Shown piece after piece: positions 16,488 to 25,261 of a stretch of DNA of 64,000 bases. The stretch is from positions 620,001-684,000 of the forward strand of contig CAWFPS010000003.1 in the NCBI GenBank assembly GCA_963817905.1. The letters run 5' to 3'. The position numbers and the translations under genes are program-made. Each line of letters begins with the position of its first letter. Positions within the stretch are counted from its first letter, which is position 1. The notes beneath the pieces are model-generated. The model was not told the DNA's origin. It was given only the letters and a program-made list of their open reading frames with translations, and ran no database searches. This DNA comes from VRUE01 sp963817905 (GTDB lineage Bacteria > Actinomycetota > Thermoleophilia > Solirubrobacterales > 70-9).

Positions 16488-16592
16488 GAATTGATGGCGC
16501 ACGCGCCTATGCAATCCGGCTTTTGCGCGGCGGAGCCGCGCTCCAAATTCGTCGCAAAGCGCCCGCGCAGCGGGCGCGTGCGACATCAATTC
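16488..16592. repeat. Cloverleaf-like inverted repeat after fadD
   Basis: 20-bp arms with one mismatch (16488-16507 and 16573-16592, beginning GAATTGATG) enclose a GCGCGGCGGAGCCGCGC hairpin and a GCGCCCGCGCAGCGGGCGC hairpin, giving a three-stem shape. It lies between convergent fadD and patatin genes. A terminator or a dispersed repeat; no second copy in this window. Confidence 0.6.
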
Positions 16593-16634
16593 CCGGTGAG
16601 GGGACCGCCGATCCTCCCCGTCACAACCAGAGAC

Positions 16635-17882
16635 CTAAGACGCCTCGCCGGACTGCCGCAGCAGGACCGACGTCGTCTGCTCGAGCACGCGGCGCCAAGT
16701 CGAGTTCTGCTCGGGTTCCTCTTCGGCGGCGCGCTCGACCACGCGGCTGACCCGGCGGCCGGAGATCTCGAGGCCGTGGCGCTCGGCGATCTCCTTGAAG
16801 CGGTCGTAGTCCTGGGCCAGGGTCGCGGTCACCGATTCGAAGCCGTGGCGGGCGATTTTCAGCCGCCGCGAGTAGTCCATGATCGGCGTGCCGAACATCA
16901 GCTCGTCGTTGGGCTCGGGCTCGACCAGGACGATGTCGACGCCGGGGTAGCGCTCCTGCCACATCTCGACCGCCTGGTGCAGGCGGGCGTGGGCAATCAG
17001 GCGGAAGGTCTGGTTGGCGATCGCCGGCAGGCCCATGTCGGAGACGCGGCGCACCCGGGTGCCGAAGACGGTCGGGATCGTCTTCTCGAAATCATTGACG
17101 AAGGGGACCAGCGGGTTGACGACAACGATGAACTTGGCGCCCTTTTCGACCGCGATGTCGACGTTGGTGGTCGAGCGGATGCCGCCGTCGACGAGCTGAC
17201 GACCCTTCAGGTCGACCGGCTTGTAGACGATCGGCAATGCGGTCGAGCACTGGACCGCCTTGGAGACCGGCACGTCGTTCCAGCCCTCCTCGCCGAAGAC
17301 GATCCGCTCGCAGGTGTCGAGGTCGGTGGCGGTGAGATAGAGCTCTTTGTCGAGCAGCCGGAAGTCGTCGATCCGGTTCTCTTCGGCCAGCGCCGCCGCG
17401 ACGTAATCGGCGATTCCGCCGTTGGAGTAGAAGCCGGTCGGCAGCGCCTCGGCGAGGCCGACGCCGATGTCGATCGCCGAGAACTCACCCATCCGCACCA
17501 GGCTGCGCAGCAGCTCGATGCTGCGCAAGGGCAGCATCGCCGCCTTCTGGATGAAGCCGAGATAGTTCGGCTGCAGGACCTTGTCGAGGTCGAGGTCGTC
17601 GAGGTCGGAGGGGATCCGCCGGTTGATCACCTGCATCATCTCGTCCGGCGTGACCCCGTTGGCGAGCATGCCGGCGACGAAGGAGCCGGCGCTGGTGCCG
17701 ACGTAGACGTCGAAGTTGTTGACCGTGCTGTTGACGGCGAGCAGGTCGAGCGCGCGCAGGGCGCCGATCTCATAGACCCCGCCGGTGAAGCCCCCGCCGC
17801 CGAGCACGAGGGCGGTCTTCGATGGGCGCTTGCGGCTGCCGCGCCGTCGCGGTTGAGACTCGATGTCCACAACTTTGCCCAT
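16635..17882 (-). CDS. Patatin-like phospholipase
   Basis: Serine acyl hydrolase of 415 residues. The oxyanion loop GGGGFTGG is at about 28-35, the nucleophile elbow is G62-T-S64-A-G66, and the dyad aspartate lies in LVDGGIRSTTN. There is no signal peptide. The long C-terminal region contains AHARLHQAVEMWQERYPGVDIVLVEPEP in two parts, common in bacterial patatins. The start at 17882 (MGKVVDIE) was chosen because GATAAT ends eight bases before it, while the upstream ATG would lie only two bases from the box. Confidence 0.9.
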   Translation of the reverse strand: MGKVVDIESQPRRRGSRKRPSKTALVLGGGGFTGGVYEIGALRALDLLAVNSTVNNFDVYVGTSAGSFVAGMLANGVTPDEMMQVINRRIPSDLDDLDLDKVLQPNYLGFIQKAAMLPLRSIELLRSLVRMGEFSAIDIGVGLAEALPTGFYSNGGIADYVAAALAEENRIDDFRLLDKELYLTATDLDTCERIVFGEEGWNDVPVSKAVQCSTALPIVYKPVDLKGRQLVDGGIRSTTNVDIAVEKGAKFIVVVNPLVPFVNDFEKTIPTVFGTRVRRVSDMGLPAIANQTFRLIAHARLHQAVEMWQERYPGVDIVLVEPEPNDELMFGTPIMDYSRRLKIARHGFESVTATLAQDYDRFKEIAERHGLEISGRRVSRVVERAAEEEPEQNSTWRRVLEQTTSVLLRQSGEAS

Positions 17883-17888
17883 AAACAT

Positions 17889-17896
17889 GCATTATC
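17889..17896. promoter_or_regulatory. Overlapping divergent -10 boxes
   Basis: GCATTATC reads GATAATGC on the other strand. The same eight bases provide CATTAT toward dacB (GTG at 17904) and GATAAT toward the patatin gene (ATG at 17882). The two start codons are only 21 bp apart. Confidence 0.5.
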
Positions 17897-17903
17897 CCAC
17901 TAA

Positions 17904-19157
17904 GTGAGGCGGACCCCGGCAATCTTTGCCACGACTTGTGCGCTGCTTGCGGCACTCTTGCTCGCAGCGGCCGCTCAGGCGGCCAGTGGCAGCAACCTTT
18001 GTGCATCGATGCGTTCCCGGCTCGTGCGCGGTGGCGGGGGCGCCAGCGGCCTTTTCGTAATCGACGGGGAAACCGGCAAGCAGGTCTGCGCCCGCGCCGC
18101 CCGGCGGGCGCGTCCGCTGGCCTCGAACATGAAGCTGTTCACGACCTCGACCGCATTGGCGCGGCTCGGGCCGCAATCGCGGATCGCGACGACGCTGGAG
18201 ACCGACGGGCGGATCGACCGCAACGGGGTGCTCCACGGCAGCCTCTACCTGGTCGGGGGCGGCGACCCGGCGCTGGGCACGCCGGCCTTCTACAAGAGCT
18301 ACCTGGGCGGCCTCGGCACCAACGTCTTCCTGCTCAAGCGCCAGCTCCGCGAAGCCGGGATCAAGCGGGTCAGCGGGCGCCTCTACGCCGACGACAGCGT
18401 CTTCGACCGCCTCCGCGGGGTGGCCGATTCCGGCTACTCGACCAGCTCCTACATCGGCCCTCTCTCCGGCCTCGCCTTCAACTCCGGCTTCAGCTCGGCC
18501 GCGGCACACAGCTTCTCCCACGATCCGGCGATCGGCGCGGCCCGCACTCTGAGCCGGGCCCTGCGCAAAGCGGGCGTGAGGATCGCGGCGCGGGTGGCAC
18601 TGGGCAAGGCCCCTCCGCTCAGCACCGAGCTGGCCAGAGTCGAATCGCCGCCGCTCACCAAGATCGTCAACACCACCGACGTCTACTCGGACAATTTCTT
18701 CGCCGAGATGCTGCTCAAGCTGGTCGGCTCGCGCTTCGGCGGGACCGGGACCACGGCGGCGGGTGCCAGGGTGGTCGAGGCATTCGCCCGCGGCCACGGC
18801 TCCGGCGTTCACGCCGTCGACGGATCCGGGCTGACGCGCTCCAACCGCGCCTCGCCCCTACAGGTGGTCAAGCTGCTCCGCGCCATGCGCAAATTGCCCG
18901 CGGGGGACGACTTCATCCAGGATCTAGCCCTGACCGGCCACGAGGGCACGGTCGCCGACCGCATGCACGGCACCGCCGCCTACGGCCGCTGCCGCACCAA
19001 GACCGGCACCCTGACCGGGGTCAGCAACCTCTCCGGCTATTGCTTCAACCGCAGCGGCAAGCTGATGATCTTCTCGATCCTGATGGCAAGCGTCGGCGAC
19101 CTCTACCTCGCCCACCTCGAGCAGGACCTGATCGCGGCCGAAATCGCCGGGTACTAG
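17904..19157 (+). CDS. dacB: D-Ala-D-Ala carboxypeptidase, peptidase S13 (PBP4/DacB type)
   Basis: Exported penicillin-binding peptidase acting on peptidoglycan stem peptides, 417 residues. A signal peptide covers about residues 1-26 (ending AAQAAS). All three active-site motifs are present: S74-N-M-K77 (LASNMKLFT), S-D-N in DVYSDNFFAEM, and K-T-G in RTKTGTLTGVS. The GTG start lies next to a shared divergent -10. The stop overlaps the stop of a small convergent gene by two bases. Confidence 0.92.
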   Translation: MRRTPAIFATTCALLAALLLAAAAQAASGSNLCASMRSRLVRGGGGASGLFVIDGETGKQVCARAARRARPLASNMKLFTTSTALARLGPQSRIATTLETDGRIDRNGVLHGSLYLVGGGDPALGTPAFYKSYLGGLGTNVFLLKRQLREAGIKRVSGRLYADDSVFDRLRGVADSGYSTSSYIGPLSGLAFNSGFSSAAAHSFSHDPAIGAARTLSRALRKAGVRIAARVALGKAPPLSTELARVESPPLTKIVNTTDVYSDNFFAEMLLKLVGSRFGGTGTTAAGARVVEAFARGHGSGVHAVDGSGLTRSNRASPLQVVKLLRAMRKLPAGDDFIQDLALTGHEGTVADRMHGTAAYGRCRTKTGTLTGVSNLSGYCFNRSGKLMIFSILMASVGDLYLAHLEQDLIAAEIAGY

Positions 19158-19345
19158 GAACGTTTTTCTTGCCGCTTGTGGGCGCGCCCGCCCAGGGTCA
19201 GATAGACGGCAAACGCACCTACAAAAGCGGCGGCTCCGACCAGCTGCACAGCGGTTTCGCCAGAATTCCTGAAAAGCACCACGCCGACTACCAGTATCAC
19301 CGCTGCAGTGGCTATGCCCATATTTGCGTATCGAAGATCGTCCAC
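19154..19345 (-). CDS. Small membrane protein, two helices
   Basis: Unrecognised 63-residue protein with two predicted transmembrane helices (about 9-26, GIATAAVILVVGVVLF, and 33-52, VQLVGAAAFVGAFAVYLTLG) and a basic tail RAHKRQEKRS facing the cytoplasm. GTG start with AAGAAAG nine bases upstream. In the 190 bp between this gene and surE, one minus-strand frame reads a glycine-rich peptide ending AIVRYGVPK but has no start codon. Confidence 0.6.
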   Translation of the reverse strand: MDDLRYANMGIATAAVILVVGVVLFRNSGETAVQLVGAAAFVGAFAVYLTLGGRAHKRQEKRS

Positions 19346-19536
19346 ATCAGCTTTCTTGCAGACAGTTCATTTCGGCACACCGTAGCGCACGATGGCGTCT
19401 ACAAGCGCCGAAAGAGCACCTATCGCCCCACCGACATAGCCTCCCGAAAGGGTGCGGCGCTCGATATCTCGAGCGGACCAGCGGGCCCAGACGCCGGCGA
19501 TTCCAGCGCCGCTCCGCCGCCTAGAATCGAGGGTCG

Positions 19537-20346
19537 ATGCGCGTGCTGCTGACCAACGACGATGGGATTACGGCTCCGGGGCTGCAGGCCGTGCGACGGG
19601 CGTTGCGGGAGATCGAAGGGGTCGAGGTCGATGTGATCGCGCCCGACTCCAATCGCAGCGCCACGGCGCGGAGCATCACAACGCGCTCGCCGCTGACGGT
19701 CGAGGAGGTCGAGTTCGGCGACGGCGACGTGGGCTACGCGACGGATGGAACCCCGGTTGACTGCGTGCGCTTCGCCGAGCTGGGCCTGGTCGGGCACCGG
19801 CCCGACCTGATCGTCTCCGGGATCAACCACGGCGCCAACCTCGGCGACGACATCACCTACTCGGGGACCGTCGCCGCCGCCTTCGAGGGGATCGTGCTCG
19901 GCATCCCCGCGGTCGCCCTCTCCCAGCAGTCCTCCGGTGGCGGCATGGGTTACGTCAGCGGCCGTTTCGACTTCGCCAGGGTTGCCCCCTTCGCCGCGGA
20001 GCTGGTGCGGCGTCTTGCCGGCGAGCCGATGCCAGAGGCGACTTTGATCAATGTCAACTGCCCCGCCGGCGAGCCTCAGGGGGTCGAGGTGACCCGCCTC
20101 GGCAAACGGATCTACAACGACGAGCTGAAGCTGGTCGGTGAAGACGAGGAGCGCCGCCAGTACGAGATCTACGGCTGGCAGCCGGGCTACGAGGAGGTCG
20201 AGGGAACCGACCTGAACGCGGTCGCGCAGGGGCGGATCTCGGTAACGCCAATCCATTTCGACCTCACCGACCACGGCGGGCTCGAGAAGCTGCGCGGCTG
20301 GGGCTTCGAGGCGATGCTGGCGGCGAGCGCTCCCACGTCAGTGTGA
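19537..20346 (+). CDS. surE: 5'/3'-nucleotidase SurE
   Basis: Metal-dependent nucleoside monophosphatase of 269 residues, linked to stationary-phase survival in other bacteria. Metal-binding N7-D8-D9-G10 opens the protein (MRVLLTNDDGITAPG). SGINHGANLGDDITYSGT supplies the other conserved block near residue 90-107. It is the first gene of an operon with ligA and truA: its TGA overlaps the ligA GTG. TAGAAT at 19522-19527 is a candidate -10 nine bases before the ATG. Confidence 0.94.
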   Translation: MRVLLTNDDGITAPGLQAVRRALREIEGVEVDVIAPDSNRSATARSITTRSPLTVEEVEFGDGDVGYATDGTPVDCVRFAELGLVGHRPDLIVSGINHGANLGDDITYSGTVAAAFEGIVLGIPAVALSQQSSGGGMGYVSGRFDFARVAPFAAELVRRLAGEPMPEATLINVNCPAGEPQGVEVTRLGKRIYNDELKLVGEDEERRQYEIYGWQPGYEEVEGTDLNAVAQGRISVTPIHFDLTDHGGLEKLRGWGFEAMLAASAPTSV

Positions 20347-22391
20347 GCGCCGCCGGCCCTGAGCGGCGCGCGGCCGAGCTGCGTGAAGCGCTGGCGGAGC
20401 ACAACCGGCGCTACTACGTCCTCGACGACCCGCTCATCGACGATGGCACCTACGACGCACTGCTGGACGAGCTGCGCGCGATCGAGGCCGACAACCCCGA
20501 CCTGCGCACGCCCGACTCACCGACGCAAAGGGTCGGGGCGCCGCCGCTGGAGCGCTTCGAACAGGTCGAGCACGCCCAGCCGATGCTCTCGCTCGCCAAC
20601 GCCCGCAACGAGGAGGAGCTGCGCGCCTGGGAGACCCGCATCCACAACCACCTCAAGCGCCTCGACATCGACGCCGCCGAGTTCAGCTACACGACCGAGC
20701 CGAAGATCGACGGTTTGGCGATCTCACTCACCTACGAGGACGGGGTCTTCATTCGCGGGGCCACCCGCGGCGACGGTCGCGTCGGCGAGAACGTGACGCA
20801 GAACCTGCGCACGATCGGCTCGATTCCGCTGCGGATCGAGGACGCGCCGGCTCTGGTCGAGGTGCGGGGCGAGGTCTACCTGCCGATCGCCGACTTCAAG
20901 GCTCTGAACGAACGGCGCGCCGAGGCCGGCGAGCCCGCCTTCGCCAACCCTCGCAACTCGGCCGCCGGCTCGATCCGCCAGCTCGACCCCGCCCTGGCCG
21001 CGGAACGCCCGCTCTCGGTCTGGATCTACGGCATCGGTGCGACTGACGGCCTCGATCTCCCGACCCACAGCAGGGAGATCGAGTGGCTGGCCCAGCGGGG
21101 CTTCAAGGTCAACCCCGACAGTGAGCACCATGCCGGCGTCGACTCCGTGGTCGGGCGCTGCCGCTGGTGGGAGGAGCGCCGCGACGAGCTCGACTACGAG
21201 ATCGACGGCGTCGTCGTCAAGGTCGACGAGCGGGCGCTCTGGCGCGAGCTGGGTGTCGTCGGCCGCGAGCCGCGCTGGGCGATCGCCTGGAAGTTCGCCC
21301 CGACCACGGCGACGACGAAACTGCTGAAGGTTGTCTGGAACGTCGGCCGCAGCGGCCACCTCGTCCCCTTCGCGATGCTGGAGCCGGTTCACGTCGGCGG
21401 CGTGACCGTTTCCACCGCGACCCTGCACAACGAGGAGGACCTGGCCCGAAAGGACGTGCGCCCCGGCGACGAGGTGGTGGTGATGCGGGCCGGTGACGTG
21501 ATCCCCCAGGTCGTCGCGCCCTTGATCCAACGCCAGGAGAAGGGCAAACGGCGCTCAGCCAAAGCCAAGCCCCCGGCCAAATGCCCGGCCTGCGCGACCC
21601 CCACGGTCAAGCCCGAGGACTCGGTCTTCACGATCTGCCCCAACCGGTCCGGCTGCCCGGGCCAGTCCCTCCAGCACGTCAAGCACTTCGTCAGCAAAGG
21701 GGCGATGGACATCGACGGCCTCGGCGAAGAGCTGGCGTTGAACTTCCTGCGGGACGGCTTGATCGACGACGTCGCCGGCATCTACGCCTTGGGCGAGGAG
21801 GATCTGCTCGACCGCAAGGTCGGCGGCAAGAGCTTCAAGGAGAAGTCGGCTCGCAATCTCCTGGCCGCAATCGACGCCTCACGAGAAAGGCCCTTCAAGC
21901 GCGTCCTCTACGCACTCGGCCTGCCCGGCGTCGGATACGTCACCGCGGAGGCGCTGGCCGACCACTTCGGCTCGATCGACACCCTGCGGAAGGCCGGGGA
22001 CAATCCCGATCGGATCGAGGAGGTGGAGGGCGTCGGGCCGATCATGGCGGTGCAGATCGCCGAGTCGCTGGCCGACGAGCAGACCTGGGCGCTGGTCGAA
22101 AAGCTTCGCGAGAAGGGCCTGCGCCTCGCGCAGGACCCCTCCGAACGTCGCGCCAGCGGCGGTCCGCTAGAGGGCAAGACCTTCGTCCTCACCGGCACCC
22201 TGCCCGAGCTGACCCGCGAGGAGGCAGGTGCGCTGATCAAGGAGGCCGGGGGCAAGGTCGTCAACTCGGTCTCGAGGAAAACCGACTACGTGGTGGCCGG
22301 CGACAACCCGGGCTCGAAGCTCGCCAAGGCAGAGAAATTCGAGACCGAGGTCCTCGACGAAGCCGGCCTCCGGACCCTGCTCGGCCAGTGA
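20343..22391 (+). CDS. ligA: NAD-dependent DNA ligase
   Basis: Seals nicks in replication and repair using NAD. It has 682 residues and the full domain order: Ia and adenylation domain with K121 in EPKIDGLAIS, OB fold, zinc finger (CPACATP...CPNRSGCPG), helix-hairpin-helix repeats (about 480-570), and a C-terminal BRCT (GGPLEGKTFVLTGTLPELTR onward, about 600-682). GTG start overlapping the surE stop; its own stop overlaps the truA GTG. This is a replication gene kept in an operon with a nucleotidase and a tRNA modification enzyme. Confidence 0.96.
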   Translation: MSAAGPERRAAELREALAEHNRRYYVLDDPLIDDGTYDALLDELRAIEADNPDLRTPDSPTQRVGAPPLERFEQVEHAQPMLSLANARNEEELRAWETRIHNHLKRLDIDAAEFSYTTEPKIDGLAISLTYEDGVFIRGATRGDGRVGENVTQNLRTIGSIPLRIEDAPALVEVRGEVYLPIADFKALNERRAEAGEPAFANPRNSAAGSIRQLDPALAAERPLSVWIYGIGATDGLDLPTHSREIEWLAQRGFKVNPDSEHHAGVDSVVGRCRWWEERRDELDYEIDGVVVKVDERALWRELGVVGREPRWAIAWKFAPTTATTKLLKVVWNVGRSGHLVPFAMLEPVHVGGVTVSTATLHNEEDLARKDVRPGDEVVVMRAGDVIPQVVAPLIQRQEKGKRRSAKAKPPAKCPACATPTVKPEDSVFTICPNRSGCPGQSLQHVKHFVSKGAMDIDGLGEELALNFLRDGLIDDVAGIYALGEEDLLDRKVGGKSFKEKSARNLLAAIDASRERPFKRVLYALGLPGVGYVTAEALADHFGSIDTLRKAGDNPDRIEEVEGVGPIMAVQIAESLADEQTWALVEKLREKGLRLAQDPSERRASGGPLEGKTFVLTGTLPELTREEAGALIKEAGGKVVNSVSRKTDYVVAGDNPGSKLAKAEKFETEVLDEAGLRTLLGQ

Positions 22392-23122
22392 CCGCGGTCC
22401 GCCTCGACATCGAATACGACGGCAGCGGCTTCCGCGGCTGGTCCAAGCAACCGTTCCTGCGGACGGTGCAGGGCGAGCTGGAGTCGGCGCTGACCACCGT
22501 GCTGCGCGTGCCGGTGGAGCTGACCGTCGCCGGCCGCACCGATACGGGCGTCCATGCCTGGGGACAGGTGGCGAGCTTCGATACCGCCGCCGAGATACCG
22601 GAGGAGCTGGCCTACCGGCTGAACGGAGTCGGTCCCAGCGACATAGCCGTGACGGCCGCCACCGTCGCCGAGAACGGCTTCAACGCTCGCCACGACGCCC
22701 AGTCGCGCAGCTACTGCTACCGGATCCTGGTGCGCCGGGCGCCAAGCCCCTTCGAGCAGGGCCGAGCGCTCTGGTGGCCTCACCCCCTGGACCTCGACGC
22801 CCTCCAATCCTGCGCCACCGCGCTCCTCGGCAGCCACGACTTCACCGCCTTCACCCCGACCCAAACCGACCACGTCCACTTCGACCGCAAAGTCTTCGCC
22901 GCGGAGTGGACCACCGAAGGCGACCTAGCCACCTTCCGCATCACCGCAGACGCCTTCATGCGCAACATGGTCAGAGTCCTCGCCGGCACCCAACTGGAAG
23001 TAGCCGCGTCCCGCCGTACCACCGACAGCTTCCGCGACCTACTAAGCGGAGCACCCCGAAGCCACGCAGGCGACACAGCTCCTGCACATGGGCTCTACCT
23101 AGAGTCCGTCTCATATGACTGA
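22388..23122 (+). CDS. truA: tRNA pseudouridine(38-40) synthase TruA
   Basis: Modifies uridines 38-40 in tRNA anticodon arms. It is 244 residues; the catalytic aspartate is D52 in AGRTDTGVHAWGQ. Other family blocks are FRGWSKQP, FNARHDAQSRSYCYRI and FMRNMVRVLAGTQ. It starts with GTG overlapping the ligA stop (GTGA). It is usually found near rplQ; here rplQ is convergent on the other side of a palindromic repeat. Confidence 0.95.
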   Translation: MTAVRLDIEYDGSGFRGWSKQPFLRTVQGELESALTTVLRVPVELTVAGRTDTGVHAWGQVASFDTAAEIPEELAYRLNGVGPSDIAVTAATVAENGFNARHDAQSRSYCYRILVRRAPSPFEQGRALWWPHPLDLDALQSCATALLGSHDFTAFTPTQTDHVHFDRKVFAAEWTTEGDLATFRITADAFMRNMVRVLAGTQLEVAASRRTTDSFRDLLSGAPRSHAGDTAPAHGLYLESVSYD

Positions 23123-23151
23123 GACGTTTGGCGAAGCTGGTTTACGTCAGG

Positions 23152-23240
23152 AGGGGCGGGGCATCGCCCGACCGGGCGGATACTCAAAGTGCCGCGCTAA
23201 TTAGCGCGGCACTTTGACGGGCGGGTGATGCCCCGTCCCT
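23152..23240 (+). repeat. CTAATTAG double palindrome, copy A
   Basis: Outer arms 23152-23170 and 23222-23240 (19 bp, two wobble pairs). The inner perfect 32-base palindrome at 23185-23216 is centred on CTAATTAG. The spacer GGGCGGATACTCAAA and closing TTTGACGG are shared with copies at 45503, 46463 and 51244. It lies between convergent truA and rplQ and probably terminates both. Confidence 0.85.
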
Positions 23241-23247
23241 CGCCGCC

Positions 23248-23601
23248 CTAAACCAACTCGAGGTAAACCATCTCCGTAGAGTCGGACTTCCGTGGACCAA
23301 GCTTGACGATCCGCGTGTAGCCACCGGGCCGCTCCACATACCGCGGCGCGACCTCCTCGAACAGCTTGTGCACGATGAACTTGTCGTTGTGCAGGGTGGC
23401 CAGCGCCTGGCGCCTGGCGTGCAAATCGCCTCGCTTGGCAAGCGTGATCAGCTGCTCGACCTCCGGCTTGACCGCCTTGGCCTTCGCCTGCGAAGTCTTG
23501 ATCCGCTCGTGCTCGATCAGCTGCTTGGAGAGGTTGGAGAGCAGGGACTCGCGATGCGCCGCGTCGCGGCTCAGCTTGTTTCGCTTCTTGCGGTGGCGCA
23601 T
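23248..23601 (-). CDS. rplQ: 50S ribosomal protein L17
   Basis: Large-subunit protein of 117 residues with the invariant start MRHRKKRNKLSRDAAHRESLL. The C-terminal VERPGGYTRIVKLGPRKSDSTEMVYLELV, read in two parts, is typical. It is the last gene of the alpha operon (rpmJ-rpsM-rpsK-rpsD-rpoA-rplQ), 19 bases after rpoA. Repeat A directly follows its stop and likely ends the transcript. Confidence 0.97.
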   Translation of the reverse strand: MRHRKKRNKLSRDAAHRESLLSNLSKQLIEHERIKTSQAKAKAVKPEVEQLITLAKRGDLHARRQALATLHNDKFIVHKLFEEVAPRYVERPGGYTRIVKLGPRKSDSTEMVYLELV

Positions 23602-23620
23602 CGCAGGCTCAGCTCCCCGC

Positions 23621-24601
23621 TCAGTCTCCCTGAAGGTCGAGGCCGCGCGCGTGGAGGGTCTCGATCACTTCCTCGATCGACTTCTGGCCGAAGTTCGGGA
23701 TCGCGTTCAGCTCCGAGCGCGTCTTGCGGACCAGGTCGCCGACCGTCTGCACCCCTGCCCGCTTCAGGCAGTTGTAGGAGCGGACGCCGAGCTCAAGCTC
23801 CTCGATCAGGATCTCGTCGAGGCCGTTGCTGCTGGCAACGCCGTCGCCGGCGGGCCCGGGCAGGACATCGGCCGTGTGGCTCGGGACCGGTTCGCGAGCG
23901 GTCAGCTCCTCGACCCGGTCGGCGTCGGTGAAGATCGCCAGGCTCTTGATCAGGATCTCGGATGCCTCGCGCAATGCGGCACCGGGCTCGATCGAGCCGT
24001 CGGTCTCGAGGTCCAGCGTCAACTTGTCGAAATCGGTGCGCTGGCCGACCCGGGCCGTCGCCACCGCGTAGGAAGCGCGGCGAATCGGCGAGAAGATCGA
24101 GTCGATCGGGATCACGCCGATCGGCTGCTCGTCGGACTTGTTCTCGTCAGCGGGCGAGTAGCCGCGGCCGCGGCCGATCGTCAGGTAGATCTCGAGTTTC
24201 GTTTTCTTCTCAAGCGTCGCGATCGGCGCCTCGGGGTTAAGGATCTCGACGCCGGAGGGAAGGTCGATGTCCTTCGCCTTGATCTCGCCCGGACCGGTCG
24301 CGACCAGCGGTGCCTCGACCTCGTCGGCATCGGTGTGCATGCGGACGACGAGGTCCTTGAGGTTGAGGACGATGTCGGTGACGTCCTCCTTGACGCCGGG
24401 CACGGTCGAGAACTCGTGGGCGACGCCCTCGATACGGACGCTGGTGACCGCGGCTCCCCCCAGCGAGGAGAGCAGGACGCGGCGGAGGCTGTTGCCGAAG
24501 GTGTAGCCGAAGCCCTTGTCAAGGGGCTCGACGGTGAAAGTACCGCGACGGTCATCCACTTTCTCGGAGGTGATGCGAGGGACCTGGAAATCAGTGGTCA
24601 T
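23621..24601 (-). CDS. rpoA: RNA polymerase alpha subunit
   Basis: Assembly platform of RNA polymerase, 326 residues. The N-terminal domain (1-235) has FGNSLRRVLLSSLGG, the dimerisation and beta-contact region. An acidic linker leads to the C-terminal domain (about 255-326) with ELELGVRSYNCLKRAG and NFGQKSIEEVIETL, the UP-element and activator-binding surface. It lies in the alpha operon between rpsD and rplQ. Confidence 0.98.
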   Translation of the reverse strand: MTTDFQVPRITSEKVDDRRGTFTVEPLDKGFGYTFGNSLRRVLLSSLGGAAVTSVRIEGVAHEFSTVPGVKEDVTDIVLNLKDLVVRMHTDADEVEAPLVATGPGEIKAKDIDLPSGVEILNPEAPIATLEKKTKLEIYLTIGRGRGYSPADENKSDEQPIGVIPIDSIFSPIRRASYAVATARVGQRTDFDKLTLDLETDGSIEPGAALREASEILIKSLAIFTDADRVEELTAREPVPSHTADVLPGPAGDGVASSNGLDEILIEELELGVRSYNCLKRAGVQTVGDLVRKTRSELNAIPNFGQKSIEEVIETLHARGLDLQGD

Positions 24602-24640
24602 GTGTTCCTTGCGTATGCGTGTTCAGAAACGTGAGTCCGG

Positions 24641-25261
24641 TTACTTGGAGTACAGCTCGACGATCAGCTGCTCCTGAACCGGTGCCGAGATCTCTGCGCG
24701 CTCTGGGTAGCGCAGGACCTTGGCCGTGAGGGAGTCGTGATCGGCCTGCAGCCAGGCCGGCACGGTGGAGACGAGCTCCGTTGCCTTGCGAATCGTGTCA
24801 CCGGCGGCTGAGTTCGACTTGATCGAAATCACGTCTTCGGGACGTACTTGGTAGGAGGGGATGTCGACGCGCCGGCCGTTGACCAGCCAGTGGCCGTGAC
24901 GAATCAGCTGTCGGGCCTGGCGCCGTGAGGCGGCGAAGCCGAGGCGGACCAGCACGTTGTCGAAGCGGGACTCGAGCAGGCGCAGCAGGTTCTCGCCGGT
25001 GACGCCATCCTGGCGCGAGGCCCTGTCGTAATAGGCGCGGAACTGTTTCTCCAGCACCTGGTAGTAACGGCGCGTCTTCTGCTTCTCGCGCAACTGCACC
25101 CGGTACTCGGACTGGCGCATGCGACCGCGACCGTGCTCGCCGGGCGGGTAGGAGCGGCGCTCCACCCCGCACTTGTCGGTGAAGCAGCGCTCGCCCTTGA
25201 GGAAAAGCTTCTGGCCCTCGCGACGGCACTGCTTGCACTGCGGAGAGGTATCGCGGGCCAT
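24641..25261 (-). CDS. rpsD: 30S ribosomal protein S4 (Zn-binding form)
   Basis: 16S rRNA 5'-domain binder and, in many bacteria, repressor of the alpha operon; 206 residues. C9-x2-C12 and C26-x4-C31 (CKQCRREG, CFTDKC) are the zinc ligands of the C+ form. The S4 RNA-binding domain covers about 95-155 (RFDNVLVRLGFAASRRQARQ). Its ATG overlaps the rpsK stop by one base (TAATG). Confidence 0.97.
   Translation of the reverse strand: MARDTSPQCKQCRREGQKLFLKGERCFTDKCGVERRSYPPGEHGRGRMRQSEYRVQLREKQKTRRYYQVLEKQFRAYYDRASRQDGVTGENLLRLLESRFDNVLVRLGFAASRRQARQLIRHGHWLVNGRRVDIPSYQVRPEDVISIKSNSAAGDTIRKATELVSTVPAWLQADHDSLTAKVLRYPERAEISAPVQEQLIVELYSK

Noticed and set aside
19350..19540. Minus-strand frame ending GGYVGGAIGALSALVDAIVRY before GVPK
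   Set aside because: It looks protein-like but has no ATG, GTG or TTG start before an upstream stop; it may be a gene remnant. Not listed as a gene.
17936..19552. 538-codon plus-strand frame overlapping dacB
   Set aside because: Arg/Gln/Pro-rich shadow of dacB, which carries all three active-site motifs.
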